64,000 nt of DNA from contig NZ_JAALDK010000002.1 in the NCBI RefSeq assembly GCF_013366925.1, positions 558,001-622,000 of the forward strand, read 5' to 3'. Origin of the DNA: Paraburkholderia youngii (GTDB taxonomy: Bacteria; Pseudomonadota; Gammaproteobacteria; Burkholderiales; Burkholderiaceae). This document shows positions 36,897 to 46,270 of the stretch, one piece after another (positions within the stretch are counted from its first letter, which is position 1; each line of letters begins with the position of its first letter). The notes beneath the pieces were generated by a model. The model searched no databases. It saw only the letters and a list, made by a program, of their open reading frames with translations, and was not told the origin of the DNA. The position numbers and the translations under genes are program-made.

Positions 36897-37742
36897 TCAC
36901 CCTTTTACCGCGCCCATGGTCATGCCCTTGATGAAGTAGCGCTGGAAGAACAGAAACACCAGCAGCGTCGGCAAGCTCGCCAGAATCGACAACGCGCCCT
37001 GCACGCCCCAGGCGACGGAATACTGGCCATTCAGGTTCACGATGCCGAGCATGATGGTGCGTTTCTCGTCGGATTGCGTGAACACCAGCGGCCACAGAAA
37101 GTCATTCCAGATCCACGTGAACTGCAGCGTCGCCAGCACCGCGAGCGCCGGCAAACTGAGCGGCAACACCACCGACAGCAGCACCCGCGGCTCGGATGCG
37201 CCTTCCATGATCGCGGCTTCACGCAGCGTGCTCGGCACGGTCGCGAAGAAGTTGCGCATCAGCAGCGAGCAGATCGGAATGCCCAGCGCCGTATGCACGA
37301 GGAACACCGGCCACAGCGTGTCGATCAGGCCGAGAAAATTGAAAAGCCGGAACAGCGGAATCAGAATCACCTGCGGCGGAAAGAACATGCCGGACACCAG
37401 CACCAGGAACAGGCCATTCGAGCCGCGAAAAGGCAGCTTGGCGAATACGTAGCCGGCGAGCACGCCGAGCGCGGTCGACACGATCGTGGCGGGCACGGTG
37501 ACGATCAGCGTGTTCACGAAATACTGGTGTACGGAGGGCTTCGACAGCACTTCGATGAAGTTGCCGAGGTACAGCCTGACCGGCAAGCTCCAGAGATCGC
37601 CCAGCGCAATGTCGCGCTGCTCCTTCACCGACGACAGCAACACGCCGACAGTGGGCAACAGGAACAGCACCGCCAGCACCACGAGAATCGTGAAAGTGGC
37701 CGCTCTCGCCGGATTGAAGCGGGCGTACAGACGCTCATCCAT
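36897..37742 (-). CDS. Sugar ABC transporter permease (MalG-like)
   Basis: 281 residues, six predicted transmembrane segments (first TFTILVVLAVLFLLPTVGVL). The EAA loop that docks the ATPase reads EAAIMEGASEPRVLLSVVLP. It is the CUT1-type inner-membrane subunit and overlaps the other permease gene by eight bases. Confidence 0.9.
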   Translation of the reverse strand: MDERLYARFNPARAATFTILVVLAVLFLLPTVGVLLSSVKEQRDIALGDLWSLPVRLYLGNFIEVLSKPSVHQYFVNTLIVTVPATIVSTALGVLAGYVFAKLPFRGSNGLFLVLVSGMFFPPQVILIPLFRLFNFLGLIDTLWPVFLVHTALGIPICSLLMRNFFATVPSTLREAAIMEGASEPRVLLSVVLPLSLPALAVLATLQFTWIWNDFLWPLVFTQSDEKRTIMLGIVNLNGQYSVAWGVQGALSILASLPTLLVFLFFQRYFIKGMTMGAVKG

Positions 37743-38616
37743 AGATGCGGTCCACCTTGCGCAACTGACGGAAATACAGGCCGATCACGGAGACGGCGAT
37801 CAGGAACAGCACCACGGAAATCGCACTGCCATAGCCCATGTGGTATTTCTTGAAGCTCTCGTTGTACATGTGCATGGCCAGCGTATCGGAACTGTTGAAC
37901 GGTCCACCGCCGGTCATGATGTAGAGGATGTCGAAACCCTTCAGTGAGTTGATCACCGACAGCGCCACCGCGACCACGGTGGAGGGCGTCAGCAACGGCA
38001 GGATCACGAGGCGGATGCGCTGCCAGCGGCTCGCGCCTTCGATATGGCAGACCTCCTGCAGGTCTTCGGGAATCGCGGTGAGCCCGGCGAGATAAATCAC
38101 CATCGACAGCCCGGTCTGTTGCCACGACCACGCCACGATCACGGACCACAGCGCCGTATTGGGTTTAGCCAGCCACGCAAAGTCGTGAGGGGTTCCCGCC
38201 GCGTGCGACAGAAACAGGTTGAGCAGCCCCCAGTCGGGCTGATAGATCCAGATCCAGATCTGGCCGACGATCACGGCCGACAGGCAGATCGGCAGATAGA
38301 AGATGCTCTTGAACACGCGGGAACCGGGCACCTTCGAATCGAGCAGCAGCGCGAGACCCAACCCCAGCAGCGTCGGCAACGCGATAGCGGCAACGATCCA
38401 GAGCGCGGTATTGAGCGCGGCATGCGAAAACAGATGGTCGTTGAGAATCCTCGTGAAATTAGAGAGTCCGACAAAATCATAGTCGGACGAAAAGCCATTC
38501 CAGTCGGTAAAGCTGTAATAGAACGACGACAGCAGGGGTCCCACCACCAGGATTCCGAAAACGCCCAGGGGCAGCGCCAGAAATACCACGCGCCATAGCC
38601 GATCGTGTTTCCTCAT
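37735..38616 (-). CDS. Sugar ABC transporter permease (MalF-like)
   Basis: 293 residues, six predicted transmembrane segments starting at VVFLALPLGVFGILVVGPLL. The EAA-type loop is EVCHIEGASRWQRIRLVILP. Partner of the following permease in a CUT1 importer. A 61-base gap with a strong hairpin separates it from the binding-protein gene upstream. Confidence 0.9.
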   Translation of the reverse strand: MRKHDRLWRVVFLALPLGVFGILVVGPLLSSFYYSFTDWNGFSSDYDFVGLSNFTRILNDHLFSHAALNTALWIVAAIALPTLLGLGLALLLDSKVPGSRVFKSIFYLPICLSAVIVGQIWIWIYQPDWGLLNLFLSHAAGTPHDFAWLAKPNTALWSVIVAWSWQQTGLSMVIYLAGLTAIPEDLQEVCHIEGASRWQRIRLVILPLLTPSTVVAVALSVINSLKGFDILYIMTGGGPFNSSDTLAMHMYNESFKKYHMGYGSAISVVLFLIAVSVIGLYFRQLRKVDRIYG

Positions 38617-38637
38617 CTCGCGTCTCTACCGGAAAAC

Positions 38638-38667
38638 AAGGCGGGCCGCCGCACGGCGACCCGCCTT
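38638..38667 (-). other. Intra-operon hairpin after the binding-protein gene
   Basis: AAGGCGGG pairs with CCCGCCTT, with further CGCCG/CGGCG pairing inside. It lies between the binding-protein stop and the first permease gene. As in other sugar importers, it may stabilise the upstream mRNA and let the binding protein be made in excess. Confidence 0.45.
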
Positions 38668-38677
38668 CGTGGAGGTG

Positions 38678-39961
38678 TTACTGCTTCTTGAACGCGGCCT
38701 GCGCATCCGTCTGGGTCTGAGTCAGCAGGCTCTTGATATCGCCAGGCTGGTCGATGAACTTCGCAAACATCGACAGACCGACTTCGGACACCGGCGGGGG
38801 CGTGGCGAGGTCATAGTTGAAGGCGAAGCCGTTGGACTTCTCGACCGCCGCGGCGGCCTTTTGCATCACCGGGCTGTAGTGGGACTGATCGACCTTCACG
38901 TTGGCCGACAGCGCGCCTTGGGACGACGTCCATGCCGACTGCACGTCGGTGTTGCTGACCATGTAGTCGAGCAGTTTTTCGCTACCCGCCACGTTCTTCG
39001 CGTTGGCGGAGATCACGAGGCCGTCCACCGGACCGAGCGCGACGTTCGGCACGCCCGCCTGCATCTGCGGGAATACCGCAACGTCGTAGTCCTTGCCCGC
39101 CACCAGATGGTTGTTGTTCCAGTAGCCCGTGATCCACGTGCCCATCAGCGTCATCGCGGCATCGCCCTTCGCGACCTTGTCGGCGGCGTCGGTCCAGTCG
39201 ATCGCGTTGGCGTTGTTGTTGAAATAGCCTGCATCGAACATGGACTTCCATTGGTCCATCACCGAGCTCACCTGCGGATCGTCGTAGCGGGCATGCCCCG
39301 TCATCAGCTTCGCCCGATAGTCCGGCCCCGCGGTACGCAACAGCATGTAATCGAACCAGAACTGCGCGGGCCAACGATTCTTCGAACCCATCGCAATCGG
39401 CGTGATGCCTTGCGACTTGAGTTGCTTGCACATGGCGAGGAAGCCGTCCCACGTCGTCGGCATCGTCGTGATGCCCGCCTTGGCCATCACCTTCGGGTTA
39501 TAGAAAACGCCGACGAAGTGATAGTCGACCGGCACCAGATAGCGATGCCCGCTGTAGCTCGTCGCCGCCGCCGCAATCGGCCTGGAGATCACGGAATCCA
39601 GCCCCGCGGACTTCCACATGCCGTCGATCGGATGAAGGCTCTTCGAATCGGCGATGAATTGCGTCTTGGCGCCCGCCCAGAAACTGAATACGTCGGGCAG
39701 ACTATGTCCGGCCGCGCGCACCAGTATCACCGACTTGAAATCTTCGTGTCCCACCGGGCTTTGCTTGATTGCGATCCCGGTCGCCGTGGTGAATTTGGCG
39801 AGCTGTTCGTTGAACGCCTTCTCTCCCATGTCGCCCGTGAAATAGTCGCTGATCGACACTTCGCCCGAATCCGCGAAGGCCGGGGTCGTGAATCCCGCGG
39901 CTGAAGCCAGTAGTGCAGCCAGCACAAGCGCGCGACGCTTTACTCCGTGTCTCCCCAACAT
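38678..39961 (-). CDS. Sugar ABC transporter periplasmic binding protein
   Basis: 427 residues. The signal peptide is KRRALVLAALLASAAGFTTP with a cut near AFA-DSG. The mature part has the type 1 extracellular solute-binding fold (FNEQLAKFTTATGIAIKQSP; MTLMGTWITGYWNNN). It is the first gene of the leftward operon and determines its substrate. GGAGG precedes the ATG at MLGRHG; an in-frame start 35 codons upstream is less likely. Confidence 0.9.
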   Translation of the reverse strand: MLGRHGVKRRALVLAALLASAAGFTTPAFADSGEVSISDYFTGDMGEKAFNEQLAKFTTATGIAIKQSPVGHEDFKSVILVRAAGHSLPDVFSFWAGAKTQFIADSKSLHPIDGMWKSAGLDSVISRPIAAAATSYSGHRYLVPVDYHFVGVFYNPKVMAKAGITTMPTTWDGFLAMCKQLKSQGITPIAMGSKNRWPAQFWFDYMLLRTAGPDYRAKLMTGHARYDDPQVSSVMDQWKSMFDAGYFNNNANAIDWTDAADKVAKGDAAMTLMGTWITGYWNNNHLVAGKDYDVAVFPQMQAGVPNVALGPVDGLVISANAKNVAGSEKLLDYMVSNTDVQSAWTSSQGALSANVKVDQSHYSPVMQKAAAAVEKSNGFAFNYDLATPPPVSEVGLSMFAKFIDQPGDIKSLLTQTQTDAQAAFKKQ

Positions 39962-40141
39962 GCCTGCCTCCGTAAAGTTGACGCATGCAAAACAACTTGG
40001 ATTAAAAAACTTAACTCGCCCCTCAGACCGACCTGATTCACCAGCGCTAAATTTGCATACGCACAACAGTACTTCACATCTAGCGTAAAAAAATCCGTGT
40101 AATTCCCTACATTGGGTGATTTTTCGGTTACAGTTTTCCTA

Positions 40142-40164
40142 TGTAAAACTTCTGGTGTTTTACA
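40142..40164 (+). promoter_or_regulatory. Putative IclR-family operator
   Basis: TGTAAAAC, TTCTGGT, GTTTTACA is a perfect 8-7-8 dyad, 34 bases before the iclR-type start and in the divergent promoter of the sugar operon. A regulator binding here could control both directions. Confidence 0.6.
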
Positions 40165-40197
40165 GAGAAAAACTTTTATTGGCGTGGAGGGATATTC

Positions 40198-40917
40198 ATG
40201 CGGCTGCTCCAGTCCCTGACTCGTGGCCTCGAAGCACTGACGTATCTGCGGACTCATCGCGGCCCCGTCCGGCTAACGGAACTCGCGAGCGAACTCGAAA
40301 TGGACAAATCCATGGCCGCCCATCTTCTGAAGACGCTGGTTGCCGCCGGCTATGCGGCGCAGGATTCCAACCGGCGCTATCTGGCCTCGAACGGCAGTCA
40401 GCCGGGCAAGCCGGTACAACGCACGCTCGAGGAAGTCGTGGCGATCAAGGAAGCATGGCGCCCGGCGCTGGAAAGGCTCGCTGCGTCCACCGGGGAGTGC
40501 ACGCATCTGGCGGTGCTGGTCGGCTCGCGCGTCTGGTATATCGACAAGGTCGACTCGACCTTGCCGCTCAAGGTCGATCATCCGATCGGCGCCCTGTCGC
40601 CGCTGCACTGCACGGCGCTCGGCAAAGCGTTCCTGGCCTTCGGCCATGCCGAAGCGCCGGCGGAATTGGTCCCCTACACGTTGCGCACCCTGACCTCGGA
40701 GCCGGCTCTCGCGCAAGAGTTGGAACTGACACGTCAGCGCGGCTATGCCATCGATGACGAGGAATTCACCGATGGCATCCGCTGCGTGGCTCGCCCCATC
40801 TACGACGCGCACGATGAGATGATCGCCGCCATGGGCATCTCCTGCCCGAGCGTGCGCGTCGATGCCCCCCGCCTCGCCGAATTGGGCGATGTCGTGCTGC
40901 GCGAGTCGGGTAGTTGA
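40198..40917 (+). CDS. IclR-family transcriptional regulator
   Basis: 239 residues. The N-terminal winged helix (SLTRGLEALTYLRTHRGPVR, then LASELEMDKSMAAHLLKTLV) is followed by the GAF-like effector domain (STGECTHLAVLVGSRVWYID; LSPLHCTALGKAFLAF; GYAIDDEEFTDGIRCVARPI). GGAGG lies shortly before the ATG. Divergent from the sugar ABC operon across 236 bp with a clear dyad, so it is very probably that operon's regulator. Confidence 0.9.
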   Translation: MRLLQSLTRGLEALTYLRTHRGPVRLTELASELEMDKSMAAHLLKTLVAAGYAAQDSNRRYLASNGSQPGKPVQRTLEEVVAIKEAWRPALERLAASTGECTHLAVLVGSRVWYIDKVDSTLPLKVDHPIGALSPLHCTALGKAFLAFGHAEAPAELVPYTLRTLTSEPALAQELELTRQRGYAIDDEEFTDGIRCVARPIYDAHDEMIAAMGISCPSVRVDAPRLAELGDVVLRESGS

Positions 40918-41141
40918 ACGGGGCTGATATCGTCCGCGGAGATTCCAGCAACGACGCCCGCAAGCGACGATGCGTTGACGGGAGCCGCAGTGCAGTAAAA
41001 CTCTGAGCGCGCAAAGGACGCTACGGAAATCAACCGCTCGCGAGATTTTGCGGCGGGAACTACGCGACATGGGTTGAGCCAGCAGTCTGCCGGCTACAAC
41101 TTATGGCGCCCAGTGTATTTCGACGGTCGAAACGGCAAACT

Positions 41142-41618
41142 TCAAATCGTCCGTCTTAACACAACAGGCTTTCCACCCATCGTCTGTTTGGTCATCCATG
41201 CGGCAAGCGCCGAATCCAGGTAGTCGGCGTGTCCGGGAAACCAGTTGTACAGATGCATGCCGATGTCATGCACCAGCGCGCAACCAGCCTGCCCTGCTTC
41301 GACCGCTGCTTTAACGTCCCGCACTGACTTCAGCACGGCTTCGTGTTCTTCGATGTGGCAATCGCGCGGGGGAAAGTTGGTCGTGCGCATCCATTCGTCT
41401 TCCTGCTCGAAATGGCTGACGGCGTGTTTTTCGAATTCCTCGATCGCGGCAAGGGCGCTCGCATCGGTGCAGGTCACGAGCCGTAGCGCGACTTCGTAGA
41501 ATTCCTTATGCACGTCATCCATCGGCGTGAAGCCGAGTAGCCGTGCGTCTGACCACACAAGACTGTTGTCACTTTCCCGCACAGGGGCTTCGACATCTTT
41601 CAATTCAGAGTCTGTCAT
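41142..41618 (-). CDS. Hemerythrin-domain protein
   Basis: 158 residues. The di-iron ligands are visible: His in MDDVHKEFYE, HFEQEDEW, HIEEHEAVL and WFPGHADYLD, in the order of bacteriohemerythrins. It binds oxygen reversibly and may act as an oxygen store or sensor in the cytoplasm. It stands alone next to the phthalate oxygenase cluster; whether it supplies oxygen to it is speculative. The 224 bases before it (40918-41141) show nothing. Confidence 0.85.
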   Translation of the reverse strand: MTDSELKDVEAPVRESDNSLVWSDARLLGFTPMDDVHKEFYEVALRLVTCTDASALAAIEEFEKHAVSHFEQEDEWMRTTNFPPRDCHIEEHEAVLKSVRDVKAAVEAGQAGCALVHDIGMHLYNWFPGHADYLDSALAAWMTKQTMGGKPVVLRRTI

Positions 41619-41796
41619 GTCCGTTCAATCCGGCTTTATCAAGGGCTCTATCATAGCCGTCCAACATAGAACGCCGCGAATTTGCCAGCGTTCCAACATC
41701 AGCGTGGCTTGAATCCTTTCGTCTTTCGAGACTAGCCGGGTGGAACACCAGCGCCTCGCAAATCCGATCCATCGGCGATGAATCCCGCCACTTTAC

Positions 41797-41810
41797 ATTA
41801 GAGATCGAAT
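41797..41810 (+). promoter_or_regulatory. Phthalate-locus operator, upstream copy for the oxygenase gene
   Basis: ATTAGAGATCGAAT, one mismatch from the dyad ATTAGA-NN-TCTAAT. One of two copies in the 328-base gap before the oxygenase gene; the rest of that gap shows no gene. Confidence 0.55.
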
Positions 41811-41880
41811 ATTCCTGAGCCAGGGTCGCTTTCGACCATACGTACTTTCCCGGATGTCTCGAAAGGCTCTTGCCATTTTC

Positions 41881-41894
41881 ACTAGATATCTAAT
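41881..41894 (+). promoter_or_regulatory. Phthalate-locus operator, proximal copy for the oxygenase gene
   Basis: ACTAGATATCTAAT, one mismatch from ATTAGA-NN-TCTAAT, with the perfect core TAGATATCTA. It lies 53 bases before the oxygenase start, where a MarR-type repressor would block transcription. Confidence 0.65.
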
Positions 41895-41946
41895 ATAGTT
41901 GGGCAACACCTGTTGATGAAGGCGAGCTTTCGCCGGGAGACATTAC

Positions 41947-43278
41947 ATGCTGACCCACCAAGAAAATGAATTGCTGTGCCGCGTCGAAGGCGATGCCCCG
42001 ATGGGCCAACTGATGCGCCGGCACTGGACGCCGGTTTGCCTCATCGAAGAAGTCAGCGAGCCGGACGGCGCGCCGGTCAAAGCGCGCGTATTTGGCGAGG
42101 ACCTCGTTGTATTCCGGGACTCGGAAGGCAGCGTTGGTGTGCTGGACGAGTACTGCCCGCACCGTCGCGCATCGCTCGTCTACGGCCGCAATGAAGACTC
42201 CGGCCTGCGCTGCCTGTATCACGGCTGGAAGTTCGACGTCTCGGGCAACGTGCTTGAAATGGTGTCCGAGCCGGCAGCGAGCTGCATGACCGACAAGGTC
42301 AAGCACAAGGCCTACCCGGTGCAGGAATGGGGAGGCATGGTATGGGCATATATGGGCCCGCAAGACGCGATCCCCGAATTCGTGCCGCCGGCCTGGGCGC
42401 CGACTTCCGACACCCGCGTGAGCATCGCCAAGGCGCTGCTGCCGTGCAATTGGGCGCAAATCCTCGAAGGCGCGATCGACTCCGCGCACAGCTCCAGCCT
42501 GCATTCGTCGGACTTCGTGCCGGCGCGCGTGGGCGGCGCCGAAGCGACCGCGAAGAACTGGTTGCGCCCGTCCACCGACAAGGCCCCGCGCCTGCAGGTC
42601 GAGCGCACCGACTACGGCTTCCGTTACGCCGCGCTGCGCCGCCCGATCTTCAACGCCAACACGCACGACTACGTGCGCTCCACGGTGTTCGTGGCGCCGG
42701 GAACGGTGCTGATTCCGCCGAACAACCTGTACAACGTTGCGAACATCAACGTGCCGATGGACGACACGAACACGGCGTTCTACTTCATCGCCTGGGGCGA
42801 TCCGGAGACGACGCCGGAAACCGAAACTTGGCGCAAGTTCCTGCGTCAGCAGGTCGGCGTTGACCTCGACCAGTACTATCGCCCGCTGCGCAATCACGAC
42901 AACCGCTTCTGGCAAGACCGCCAGGCGATGAAGGCTGGCAATTTCACCGGCATTTCGGGCTTCCCGAACCAGGACATTGCGATGTGGGTCACGATGGGCC
43001 CGATTGCGAACCGCTCGGACGAGCGCCTCGGCGCGAGCGATCTCGCCATCGTCGAATTCCGTCGCCGCATGATCGATGCGCTCGCCGAATTCGAGAAAGA
43101 TGGCGACGCAATCGGCACCGGTGCAAAAGCGATTCCCCGCGAAGTGTGTTCGTACCAGGCAGTCGTGCCGAAGGAAATCGACTGGCGCACGTATGCCGCG
43201 CGTTACGTCAGCAAGAAGAATCCGGAACCGGCCGACCAGCCGTCCGCGCTCGCAACGGACTATCAGGTCAAGCAATAA
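41947..43278 (+). CDS. ophA2: Phthalate 4,5-dioxygenase, oxygenase subunit
   Basis: 443 residues, close to known phthalate dioxygenases. Rieske ligands are CPHR and CLYHGW (about residues 69-93). The mononuclear iron His residues lie in [16 protein letters not shown]. It adds O2 to phthalate to give cis-4,5-dihydro-4,5-dihydroxyphthalate and takes electrons from the reductase encoded at 50048. The identification rests on sequence resemblance and on a full set of oph genes in the same locus. The dehydrogenase gene follows by 16 bases. Confidence 0.87.
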   Translation: MLTHQENELLCRVEGDAPMGQLMRRHWTPVCLIEEVSEPDGAPVKARVFGEDLVVFRDSEGSVGVLDEYCPHRRASLVYGRNEDSGLRCLYHGWKFDVSGNVLEMVSEPAASCMTDKVKHKAYPVQEWGGMVWAYMGPQDAIPEFVPPAWAPTSDTRVSIAKALLPCNWAQILEGAIDSAHSSSLHSSDFVPARVGGAEATAKNWLRPSTDKAPRLQVERTDYGFRYAALRRPIFNANTHDYVRSTVFVAPGTVLIPPNNLYNVANINVPMDDTNTAFYFIAWGDPETTPETETWRKFLRQQVGVDLDQYYRPLRNHDNRFWQDRQAMKAGNFTGISGFPNQDIAMWVTMGPIANRSDERLGASDLAIVEFRRRMIDALAEFEKDGDAIGTGAKAIPREVCSYQAVVPKEIDWRTYAARYVSKKNPEPADQPSALATDYQVKQ

Positions 43279-43294
43279 CGGGAGGCACACGGCC

Positions 43295-44473
43295 ATGGAG
43301 CAGCGCCGTTTGCGCATCGGGGTCGCAGGACTGGGACGGGCATTCTCGCTGATGCTGCCGACCTTCCTGCGCGACCCCAGAGTCCAGCTCGTCGCTGCGT
43401 GCGATCCGCGTGACGAAGCGCGGCGGCAGTTCGCCGCCGACTTCGCGGCGCCCACCTATGCGGACGTGGCGGAGTTGGCGGCTGACCCCAACGTCGAGAT
43501 CATCTACGTTGCGAGTCCGCACCAGTTCCACGCGCAGCACACTGAAATTGCCGCGGCAAAAGGCAAGCACGTGCTGGTCGAAAAGCCGATGGCGCTCGCC
43601 CCTGCGGACTGCGATCGCATGATCGCCGCATGCCGCGCAGCGAACGTGCATCTGATCGTCGGCCATTGCCATAGTTTCGACACGCCGTACCTGCGTACGC
43701 GCGAATTGATCGGACGTGGCGATTTCGGCGCGGTGAAAATGATCCAGGCCGTCAACTACACCGACTATCTGTATCGCCCGCGCCGGCCCGAGGAGCTGGC
43801 CACGGCTGAAGGTGGCGGCGCCGTCTTCAGCCAGGCGGCTCATCAGGTGGATATCGTGCGAATGCTCGCCGGCTCGCGCGCGACGCGGCTGCGCGCGAGC
43901 GTGGGACGGTGGGATCCGTCCCGCCCGACCGAAGGCGCCTATTCGGCGCTGATCTGGTTCGAGAACGGTGCTTATGCCTCGCTCTCGTACAACGGCTATG
44001 GCCACTTCAACACCGAAGAGTGGAGCGGCTGGATCGGCGAAATGGGCGATCGTACGAGCCCCGACACGTACGGCAGCGCCCGCCGCCGTCTGGAGACGCT
44101 CGCGTCCTCGGGCGACGAGGCCAGGCTCAAAGCGGCCGGCACCTACGGCGGTTCCGCATACAAGCCGCCAACGGCCGACGCGCACGAGCCGCCGCGTTTT
44201 CATCAGCATTTCGGCCCGATCATCGTCTCGTGCGAACGCGCCGACCTGCGCCCGCTGCCCGATTCGATCGTCGTCTACGGCGACGAGAAGCGCCATACGC
44301 TGCCGCTGTCTGCGCCCGCCGTGCCGCGCGCCGAAGTCATCGACGAGTTGTATGGCGCGGTCGTGGACGCACGCTCGCCCCTTCACGATGGCGAATGGGC
44401 GAAGGGCACGCTGGAAATCTGTATCGCGATTCTGAAGTCGAGCGAAACGGGCGCAGACGTGACGCTTGGATAG
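43295..44473 (+). CDS. ophB: cis-4,5-Dihydrodiol phthalate dehydrogenase (Gfo/Idh/MocA family)
   Basis: 392 residues. The Rossmann motif is GVAGLGRAF, and the EKP motif is [14 protein letters not shown]; the C-terminal domain has [20 protein letters not shown]. The family includes Pht4/OphB, which oxidises the dihydrodiol to 4,5-dihydroxyphthalate with NAD. GGGAGG precedes the ATG at MEQRRLRIG. It forms an operon with the oxygenase gene, closed by a strong terminator. Confidence 0.85.
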   Translation: MEQRRLRIGVAGLGRAFSLMLPTFLRDPRVQLVAACDPRDEARRQFAADFAAPTYADVAELAADPNVEIIYVASPHQFHAQHTEIAAAKGKHVLVEKPMALAPADCDRMIAACRAANVHLIVGHCHSFDTPYLRTRELIGRGDFGAVKMIQAVNYTDYLYRPRRPEELATAEGGGAVFSQAAHQVDIVRMLAGSRATRLRASVGRWDPSRPTEGAYSALIWFENGAYASLSYNGYGHFNTEEWSGWIGEMGDRTSPDTYGSARRRLETLASSGDEARLKAAGTYGGSAYKPPTADAHEPPRFHQHFGPIIVSCERADLRPLPDSIVVYGDEKRHTLPLSAPAVPRAEVIDELYGAVVDARSPLHDGEWAKGTLEICIAILKSSETGADVTLG

Positions 44474-44493
44474 TTCGAGGTAAGCGCAAAAAA

Positions 44494-44540
44494 CCTCGTT
44501 TTGAACTGCGCCATGCACAGTTCAAACGAGGGATTTTTTT
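44494..44540. terminator. Bidirectional terminator between ophB and the nadC-like gene
   Basis: CCTCGTTTTGAACTG pairs with CAGTTCAAACGAGG (14 bp, one bulged T), with a T-run on the right (44534-44540) and an A-run on the left (44488-44493). It can stop transcription from both convergent genes. Confidence 0.88.
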
Positions 44541-44587
44541 ATCGGCGTTTCCTTCTACGGAGCGCACACATTCGCCCCGACCTCCGC

Positions 44588-45433
44588 TTATCCGGCGAAC
44601 GCCGCGAAGCGCAGTGAAAAATCGATCGCCCTGACGTTCTTCGTCAGCTTGCCCAACGAAATACGGTCCACGCCGGTTTCGGCAATCGTTCGCAGCGTCC
44701 GCTCGGTCACACCGCCCGAGACTTCCAGCTCGGCGCGCCCCGCGGTGACGCGCACAGCCTCGCGCATCGATTCGATCGAGAAATTGTCGAGCAGAATCGC
44801 CGCGGCACCACCAGCCAACGCTTCCGTTAATTCATCGAGCGTCTCCACCTCGACCTGCACGGGCACACCTGCACCCAATGCTTCGGTAGCGCGAAGCGTC
44901 GACGCGATGCCGCCACCCGCCGCGATGTGGTTTTCCTTGATCAGGATTCCGTCGTACAGCCCCCGACGATGGTTTTCGCCACCGCCAACACGAACTGCGT
45001 ATTTTTGCGCGAGGCGCAATCCTGGAAGCGTTTTTCGCGTGTCGAGAATCCGCGCAGACGTGCCTTCGACGATCCGCGTCATCACGCTCGTCTCGGTGGC
45101 CACGCCAGAAAGCAACTGAATGAAGTTGAGCGCGGTGCGCTCGGCGGTGAGCATGCCGCGCGCCGGACCAGCGATCCGGCAGACGGTCTGCCCTTCGTGC
45201 ATCCGTTCGCCCTCGCCGACCAACCATTCAATCGTGATGCGCGGGTCGACCTGCTGCAGTGTTTCATCGAACCACGGTCTGCCGCACAACAGCGCAGGTT
45301 CACGCACCGTCAAGACCCCTTCGGCTGAAGCGTCGGGGTCGATCAGTAGCGACGTCCAGTCGGCCTCGCCGACATCTTCCGCGAGCGCATCGCGGACGTT
45401 GCGCGTCATCGCCGCGCGGGTCATTCCATCCAT
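44588..45433 (-). CDS. nadC: Quinolinate phosphoribosyltransferase (phthalate-locus copy)
   Basis: 281 residues, full length. The typical motifs are RTALNFIQLLSGVAT, DTRKTLPGLRLAQKYAVRVG, GGGENHRRGLYDGILIKENH and LEVSGGVTERTL. It converts quinolinate and PRPP to nicotinate mononucleotide in NAD synthesis. In B. cepacia DBO1 a copy of this gene belongs to the phthalate locus and is needed for growth on phthalate, a quinolinate analogue. The operator-like dyad 90 bases upstream fits co-regulation here. Confidence 0.9.
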   Translation of the reverse strand: MDGMTRAAMTRNVRDALAEDVGEADWTSLLIDPDASAEGVLTVREPALLCGRPWFDETLQQVDPRITIEWLVGEGERMHEGQTVCRIAGPARGMLTAERTALNFIQLLSGVATETSVMTRIVEGTSARILDTRKTLPGLRLAQKYAVRVGGGENHRRGLYDGILIKENHIAAGGGIASTLRATEALGAGVPVQVEVETLDELTEALAGGAAAILLDNFSIESMREAVRVTAGRAELEVSGGVTERTLRTIAETGVDRISLGKLTKNVRAIDFSLRFAAFAG

Positions 45434-45522
45434 TCCAGATCCGTATGTTTTGAGCGAGGGAGCAGCAGCATGCCGTGGCCTGCCGTCGTGCCTGTCGTGG
45501 ACTTGGCACGCCCGCCAATATT

Positions 45523-45536
45523 ATTAGATCTATAAT
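45523..45536 (-). promoter_or_regulatory. Phthalate-locus operator before the nadC-like gene
   Basis: ATTAGATCTATAAT, one mismatch from ATTAGA-NN-TCTAAT, with the perfect core TAGATCTA. It lies between the end of the MarR gene and the start of the nadC-like gene. Confidence 0.6.
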
Positions 45537-45578
45537 GAATTTGCCACTCGGGAATGACCCGAAACGCCGAGCCGCGCG

Positions 45579-46181
45579 TCAATCCTGATCGACTTCTTCC
45601 CCGCGCGCCGCGATCAGATTCCCCACTTCCCGAGTCGACGGAATACGCAGCGCCGGGTCGTCCGACTCCGATTCGTCGCGTGCCATGTTCTCGATGATCG
45701 TCAGCAGAACCTTGCGGGCGACGTTGATCTCGGTGGCTTTCAGGCCCCGGACGCTAATTTCGTTGACTTCTTCCGCGAGCGGGACGAGTTTGTGTTTCAG
45801 GCTCCGTCCGCGCGGCGTCAGATAGACGTGCGTGTTCTTGCGGTTGCCGGGCTCGTAGCGGCGCTCGACATAGCCGAGCTTTTCCATTGCGGACACCGCA
45901 CTGAACGTGGTGGGGGTGGTGGTGCCGGTCTCGTCGCTGAGCTCCTTCTGCGTCAGCCCGTCGGTGACCCATAGCACGCGCAGATACGCCCAGTGGCCGA
46001 ACGAGACTTCATGCTGCGCCAGGCGCATTTGCAGACCGCGAATCATCGCGCGGCCCGCATCCTTCACCAGGTGAGCGAGACGATCGTCCGGTACCGCCTC
46101 ACGCCAGTGCCGCAGAATGGGGTCCTCGCTCGCGACCCCGCCCTTGCCCTTGCCTTTGCCCGAAGTACGTGCTGCTGCCAT
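45579..46181 (-). CDS. MarR-family regulator of the phthalate locus
   Basis: 200 residues, longer than usual because of a Lys/Gly-rich N-terminal tail and a C-terminal extension. The winged helix is at about residues 75-140 (VTDGLTQKELSDETGTTTPT, then AMEKLGYVERRYEPGNRKNT). MarR proteins bind short AT-rich palindromes; five copies of one such dyad lie in this locus, making it the likely repressor. Its own promoter lacks that dyad but has TGTGATCACA (46199-46208). GAGGAAGG precedes the ATG. Confidence 0.85.
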   Translation of the reverse strand: MAAARTSGKGKGKGGVASEDPILRHWREAVPDDRLAHLVKDAGRAMIRGLQMRLAQHEVSFGHWAYLRVLWVTDGLTQKELSDETGTTTPTTFSAVSAMEKLGYVERRYEPGNRKNTHVYLTPRGRSLKHKLVPLAEEVNEISVRGLKATEINVARKVLLTIIENMARDESESDDPALRIPSTREVGNLIAARGEEVDQD

Positions 46182-46270
46182 GCCTTCCTCGCTGTTATTG
46201 TGATCACACCGCTGATAATCATAGCGCTTTAGCCCGCGCGAGAGGCACTGGAGCGCAGCGCCCGGACCGC

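Noticed and set aside
41890..43455. 521-codon open frame on the minus strand opposite ophA2
   Set aside because: It mirrors the Rieske oxygenase gene, which has its Rieske motifs and operon context. The antisense product is Arg/His-rich with no recognisable domain, an effect of high GC.
46199..46208. TGTGATCACA upstream of the MarR gene as a CRP site
   Set aside because: The half-sites abut without the six-base spacer of CRP sites. It is a palindrome but cannot be assigned.
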